64,000 nucleotides of DNA from UBA8337 sp937907245 (GTDB lineage Bacteria > Pseudomonadota > Alphaproteobacteria > RS24): NCBI GenBank assembly GCA_965219485.1, contig OZ244774.1, positions 1,054,001-1,118,000 of the forward strand, in the 5' to 3' direction. A program made the translations under genes and the position numbers. Positions 59,956 to 64,000 of the stretch are shown here, piece after piece. The number at the start of each line of letters is the position of its first letter. Position 1 is the stretch's first letter. Below the pieces are notes generated by a model, which searched no databases, had not been told where the DNA came from, and worked only from the letters and a program-made list of their open reading frames with translations.

Positions 59956-62433
59956 ATGACCAAGAATATGCTTATCGATGCCATCCACCCGGAAGAAACA
60001 CGGGTTGTTGTAACGGAACACAATCAAATCGAGGAATTCGACTTCGAGTCGGGTACCAAATCACCGCTTCGCGGTAACATCTATCTCGCAAAAGTAACGC
60101 GCGTTGAGCCCTCGCTTCAGGCGGCCTTCGTCGAATATGGCGGCAATCGTCATGGGTTCTTAGCGTTTAACGAGATCCACCCTGATTATTATCAAATACC
60201 GGTCAGCGACCGCGAAGAATTGCTTAAAGCGCAAGCCGCCGAAGACCGCGAGCATGCCGCTAGCGAAGAGGATGATGCGCAAGAAGATACCAGCGCAGCT
60301 TCGGAAGAAAATGGCGAAGATAGTTCCGGCGAAAGCATCTCGAGCCTTGGCGGCGATGCCCACGAAGAAGCGGCACCGAGCAATAAATCTCGTGCCTCGC
60401 ACCGCCGTTATAAAATTCAGGAAGTCATCAAACGTCGCCAAGTTATTTTGGTGCAGGTGATGAAAGAAGAGCGCGGCAATAAAGGCGCTGCGCTGAGCAC
60501 TTATCTCTCATTGGCCGGTCGCTATTGCGTGCTGATGCCAAACACCGCGCGTGGTGGCGGCATTTCGCGCAAGATTAGCAATAGTGCCGATCGCAAAAAA
60601 CTAAAAACCATCGTCGGCAAACTAGATGTGCCAAGCGGCATGGGGCTGATTGTTCGCACAGCAGGCGCCGAGCGCACACTGGCTGAAATCCGTCGTGATT
60701 GGCAATATATGTCGACCATGTGGCAGGAGGTTCGCGATAAAACCGTCGAGTCCACCGCCCCCGCTTTGGTTTACGAAGAAGGCAATCTCATCCGCCGATG
60801 CATTCGAGACTTATACTCGAAAGAATTTGACGAAGTGGCCATTGCAGGCGCCGATGCCTATAAAGAAGCCAAAGGCTATATGAAGCTTTTGATGCCGAGC
60901 CATGCCCGCAAGGTAAAATTACACGCCGAAAACACACCGCTGTTCAAGCTACATGGTGTCGAAGACAAATTGGCTGCGATGTTTAACCCAACCGTGGTTT
61001 TGCCATCGGGCGGCTATCTGGTTATCAACCCGACTGAAGCCCTGGTCTCTATTGATGTGAACTCGGGCAAATCTACCCGCGAGCAATCGATTGAGAAAAC
61101 CGCGTTGAACACCAACCTAGAGGCCGCTGTTGAAGTGGCTCGCCAAGCGCGTTTGCGCGATTTGGCTGGCTTGCTGGTAATCGATTTCATCGACATGGAT
61201 GAAAACCGCAACAATCGGGCCGTTGAACGCAGGATGAAAGAAGCGCTGAAAAGCGATCGTGCCCGCATTCAAGTCGGTCGCATTAGCTCATTTGGTCTAA
61301 TGGAAATGTCGCGCCAACGTATGCGCGCTGGCGTTCTCGAAGGCAGTAGCGAAACTTGTGTGCATTGTAATGGCTCCGGCATGGTGCGCTCGGTAGAGAG
61401 CCGCGCCTTGCATGTTTTGCGCCAAATCGATGAGAGTGCCGCGAAATTTAACCATGGCGAATTGGTGGCCCATCTGCCGCAAGATGTTGCGGTCTATCTG
61501 CTGAATCAAAAACGCGCGCAGCTCACCGACATTGAAACCCGCACGGGCGTCACCGTGGCCATCAACATTGATGCCGAGCTGACCTCCATGGAAATGGCCA
61601 TCACGCTGCCAGACCAATCGGAAAGCTCCGGCGCCTCGCGCATGGAAGGCGACCCAACGGCTGGCCTCGAAGATGGCGATGGCAATAAAAAACGTCGTCG
61701 TCGTCGCGGAGGCCGCAATCGTCGTCGCTCCGACGCAGACGAGAGTGAAACGAACGAAGGCGAAGCCTCTAACGCTGGCTCGCGTGAGCCTCAAGAAACC
61801 AAGCCCAACACTTCCGATGACGAAGAAACCAGTGCTGAAGCACAAACCTTCGGGGAAACCAGTGGCGATGACGATGAGGATAAGCCAAAACGGCGCCGTC
61901 GTCGCGGTCGTCGCGGTGGACGCAATCGTCGTCGCCCAGAAGATGGCGAAAATAATTCCGCAACCGAGGACAACAATAGCGAAGCCCCGACCAGCGATAG
62001 CGAAGCCCCTGAAGGCACATCCGAGGCGCCTCAGAAAATCGTTCTAGAGGTTTCCTCCGCCGACGAACCGGCTCCGGACGAAGCGGCTCCGGACGCAGCG
62101 CCTTCAGAAGAACCTGCCGCGGCGGAAGCGTCAGCAGACGTTCTTGCCGAACCCGTCTCCTCTGAAGAAGTTGTAGCTGAAGAAGTTGTGGCTGAAAAAG
62201 CCCCCGCCAAGCCGCGCAAAAAAGCCGCGGCTAAGCCCCGCAAAAAAGCGGCACCAAAAGCCCCGAAGAAAACCAAGGCTGCCGCTGCAGAAGAAGCCGC
62301 AACCGAGACGCCAGTCGAAGAAGCGCCTAAAGAAATGGCTACGGAAGTGGCTACCGAAGCGGCACCGGAGACCAGCGAACAAGCACCAGAAGCAGACGGT
62401 GCCGACAAACGCAAAGGTTGGTGGCGACGGTAA
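59956..62433 (+). CDS. rne: Ribonuclease E
   Basis: This 825-residue endoribonuclease organises RNA decay and rRNA/tRNA maturation. An S1 domain near residues 30-120 is interrupted by an acidic insertion (residues 75-135, with EDDAQEDTS). The catalytic core has LVSIDVNSGKS and LLVIDFIDMDE. The zinc-link CVHCNGSG joins dimers. The C-terminal 250 residues are disordered, with Arg-rich clusters (RRRRGRRGGRNRRR twice) and Lys/Ala repeats. The ATG at 59956 follows GGGAGA; an ATG at 59923 lacks support. Confidence 0.95.
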   Translation: MTKNMLIDAIHPEETRVVVTEHNQIEEFDFESGTKSPLRGNIYLAKVTRVEPSLQAAFVEYGGNRHGFLAFNEIHPDYYQIPVSDREELLKAQAAEDREHAASEEDDAQEDTSAASEENGEDSSGESISSLGGDAHEEAAPSNKSRASHRRYKIQEVIKRRQVILVQVMKEERGNKGAALSTYLSLAGRYCVLMPNTARGGGISRKISNSADRKKLKTIVGKLDVPSGMGLIVRTAGAERTLAEIRRDWQYMSTMWQEVRDKTVESTAPALVYEEGNLIRRCIRDLYSKEFDEVAIAGADAYKEAKGYMKLLMPSHARKVKLHAENTPLFKLHGVEDKLAAMFNPTVVLPSGGYLVINPTEALVSIDVNSGKSTREQSIEKTALNTNLEAAVEVARQARLRDLAGLLVIDFIDMDENRNNRAVERRMKEALKSDRARIQVGRISSFGLMEMSRQRMRAGVLEGSSETCVHCNGSGMVRSVESRALHVLRQIDESAAKFNHGELVAHLPQDVAVYLLNQKRAQLTDIETRTGVTVAINIDAELTSMEMAITLPDQSESSGASRMEGDPTAGLEDGDGNKKRRRRRGGRNRRRSDADESETNEGEASNAGSREPQETKPNTSDDEETSAEAQTFGETSGDDDEDKPKRRRRRGRRGGRNRRRPEDGENNSATEDNNSEAPTSDSEAPEGTSEAPQKIVLEVSSADEPAPDEAAPDAAPSEEPAAAEASADVLAEPVSSEEVVAEEVVAEKAPAKPRKKAAAKPRKKAAPKAPKKTKAAAAEEAATETPVEEAPKEMATEVATEAAPETSEQAPEADGADKRKGWWRR

Positions 62434-62474
62434 GCGGCCGCATTAAGGCCGCATTCGCCACGCAGTGTTATAAG

Positions 62475-63848
62475 ATGAAACGCTGGTTATCTCCCCTTCC
62501 GGCCCGCAGGCTCTGGCTTGCTGGCCTATTGCTTGCTTGCTCGCTTTGGCTGCCGCTCTCGTCGGCCAAAGCGCAAGGGGTGGTGCGAGATGCGGAAATT
62601 GAGAGGCTATTGCGCGATTACAGCCGCCCGCTTTTGATAGCGGCCGACCTAGAGCCCAAGCGAATTGGCGTTGCCGTTATCAGCGATAAGCGCTTGAACG
62701 CCTTTGTAACCAATGGCCAGAATATGTTCATCCATACGGGACTTATTTTGGAGGCCGAAGAACCGAATATGGTCATCGGCGTTTTGGCGCATGAGATAGG
62801 CCATATTACCGGCGGGCATTTGGCACGCGGCAGCGAAGCTCTTTCTAAATCACAAGGCCCGGCCATCATCGGCACAATTTTGGGACTGGGGTCTATTTTG
62901 GCTGGCGCAGGCGACATTGGCATCGCGCTGATTACCGGTAGTCAGCAACTCGCGCTGCGCAATTACCTCACCTACAACCGAGGGCAAGAGGCCGCGGCCG
63001 ACAATGTCGCCCTTGAGTTGCTGGACGCCACAGGCCAATCGCCCCAAGGCATTATTGGTATGATGGATACATTGGCCAACCAAGAAATACTCTCCGAAGC
63101 CTATCAAGACCCCTATGCGCGCTCTCACCCAATGTCTCGCGACCGGGTGAATGCCTATCGAGCGGGAGCAGAAGGCTCGCCCTACCAAGATGTTCGAGAC
63201 GCGGATGACTTGATATTTCGACATAAAATGGCGCAAGGCAAAATCTACGGCTTTCTCGATCGCCCGAATGTTACGCTGCGCCGCTACCGCAATGATGACA
63301 GTGCGCCTGCCCGCTATGCCCGCGGCATCGCTTTATACCGGCAAGGCTTGCGCGATGAAGCCGTACGAATCGTCGATGGTTTGCTGGCTGAATTCCCCGA
63401 TAACCCTTGGCTTTATGAACTAAAAGGGCAGATTTATTATGAGACAGGACAAGCCCAAAAGGGCATTGCCCCCTATAAAAAATCGGTTGAACTGCAACCC
63501 GATGAACCCCTATTACTGATTGGCTTGGCGTCTTGCCAATTAGGCGTTGGTCAATTAGGTGGCCGTGCGCATGACGCGATTAATCAGCAGGCGGTGCGTA
63601 ATTTGAAAAAAGCCCTACGCCTCGACCCCAGCAATCCGACCGCCTATCTTCAAATGTCAAAAGGCTACGGACAATTGGGCGAAACCGCCTTGGCGCAATA
63701 TGCTTTGGCCGAATATCATGCGGCTCTGGGCAGCCGCGAAGCCAAACGCCATGCTAGGCGCGCGGCTAAAGGGTTGGAAAAAGGTTCGGTCGAGTATATT
63801 CGAACGATAGATATAATCAGCGGTCCGGACAAACCGGGCTCTCGGTAA
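62475..63848 (+). CDS. M48 metallopeptidase with TPR domain, BepA-like
   Basis: This 457-residue exported protease probably acts in quality control of outer-membrane proteins. A signal peptide (residues 1-34, ending near AKAQG) precedes the M48 domain with H106, E107 and H110 in LAHEIGH, and a third ligand in GQEAAADNVALE. The C-terminal half has tetratricopeptide-like repeats. The ATG at 62475 starts the signal peptide; the frame extends upstream to 62418 but overlaps rne there. Confidence 0.92.
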   Translation: MKRWLSPLPARRLWLAGLLLACSLWLPLSSAKAQGVVRDAEIERLLRDYSRPLLIAADLEPKRIGVAVISDKRLNAFVTNGQNMFIHTGLILEAEEPNMVIGVLAHEIGHITGGHLARGSEALSKSQGPAIIGTILGLGSILAGAGDIGIALITGSQQLALRNYLTYNRGQEAAADNVALELLDATGQSPQGIIGMMDTLANQEILSEAYQDPYARSHPMSRDRVNAYRAGAEGSPYQDVRDADDLIFRHKMAQGKIYGFLDRPNVTLRRYRNDDSAPARYARGIALYRQGLRDEAVRIVDGLLAEFPDNPWLYELKGQIYYETGQAQKGIAPYKKSVELQPDEPLLLIGLASCQLGVGQLGGRAHDAINQQAVRNLKKALRLDPSNPTAYLQMSKGYGQLGETALAQYALAEYHAALGSREAKRHARRAAKGLEKGSVEYIRTIDIISGPDKPGSR

Positions 63849-63859
63849 AGGAAACAAAA

Positions 63860-64000
63860 ATGCGATTTGTAAGTGTTATTTTGATGATGGCTGGCCTCGT
63901 CTTTGCGGCGCCCCTTCAGGCCGCCCCATTTAGTGCCGAGCAAGAAAAAGCCATTGAGAAACTGATTGCCGACTATTTTGTGGCAAACCCAGAGAAGCTT
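63860..64000 (+). CDS. Exported protein, possibly DsbA-like (5' part only)
   Basis: The first 47 codons are visible before the window ends. A signal peptide (MRFVSVILMMAGLVFAAPLQ and a cleavage after AA) precedes AEQEKAIEKLIADYFVANPE, an N-terminal helix like that of Com1/DsbA-type thiol-disulfide exchange proteins. No CxxC motif is visible yet, so the family assignment is tentative. An AAAGGAAAC ribosome-binding site lies just upstream. Confidence 0.6.
   Translation, partial: MRFVSVILMMAGLVFAAPLQAAPFSAEQEKAIEKLIADYFVANPEKL

Overview
The window is a stretch of chromosome from an alphaproteobacterium of moderate GC content. Four things point there: the nuoABCD order next to tRNA-Asp, tRNA-Val, hup, lon, clpX, clpP and tig; a glnB-glnA operon; a mixed IscR/SUF iron-sulfur operon; and a B12-dependent methylmalonyl-CoA mutase with several acyl-CoA dehydrogenases. 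Genus cannot be assigned from sequence reading alone. Almost all of the window is ordinary, densely packed core metabolism.

Layout. 1-2.1 kb: start of the complex I operon (nuoA, B, C and the N-terminal part of nuoD, minus strand), behind a decayed outer-membrane protein remnant. 2.4-2.7 kb: tRNA-Asp and tRNA-Val. 2.8-9.6 kb: HU, Lon, ClpX, ClpP and trigger factor (protein folding and proteolysis), with a possible heat-shock promoter before lon; tRNA-Leu follows. 9.9-13.7 kb: an AT-richer accessory island with unknown genes, a D12-class adenine methyltransferase, a probable type II restriction endonuclease split by a one-base frameshift at an A7 run, and several direct and inverted repeats. 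13.7-16.5 kb: a DUF1330 protein, a histidine phosphatase and a frameshifted thiolase-like gene. 16.7-18.5 kb: glnB-glnA behind a near-consensus sigma-54 promoter. 18.6-24.7 kb: an MBL-fold lipoprotein, an old-yellow-enzyme-type oxidoreductase, parE and a DEAD-box helicase. 24.7-30.8 kb: three acyl-CoA dehydrogenases, a thiolase and a 2OG-Fe(II)-oxygenase-like protein. 30.9-33.1 kb: lptF-lptG. 33.1-38.0 kb: both methylmalonyl-CoA mutase subunits and a TesB-type thioesterase. 38.0-45.2 kb: the eight-gene operon iscR, cysteine desulfurase, sufB, sufC, sufD, sufS, sufT, sufA behind a type-1-like IscR operator. 45.4-64 kb: an alpha/beta hydrolase, anmK, tyrS, an AsmA-like giant, a 1-Cys peroxiredoxin, an M23 peptidase-bactofilin pair, prfB with its +1 frameshift, PBP1A, an AmiC-like amidase, RNase E, an M48 protease and the start of a secreted protein that may be DsbA-like.

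Functional links. The acyl-CoA dehydrogenases, thiolases, TesB and methylmalonyl-CoA mutase fit fatty-acid or branched-chain/propionate oxidation. The SUF operon supplies Fe-S clusters, including those of complex I, and appears to be feedback-controlled by its first gene. PBP1A, the amidase, AnmK, M23 and bactofilin form a cell-wall group. The restriction-modification island is the least ordinary region. A recurring feature is short exact duplications at or near gene ends (clpX 3' end, histidine phosphatase 3' end, sufB 5' end) or inside genes (mutA, the helicase tail).
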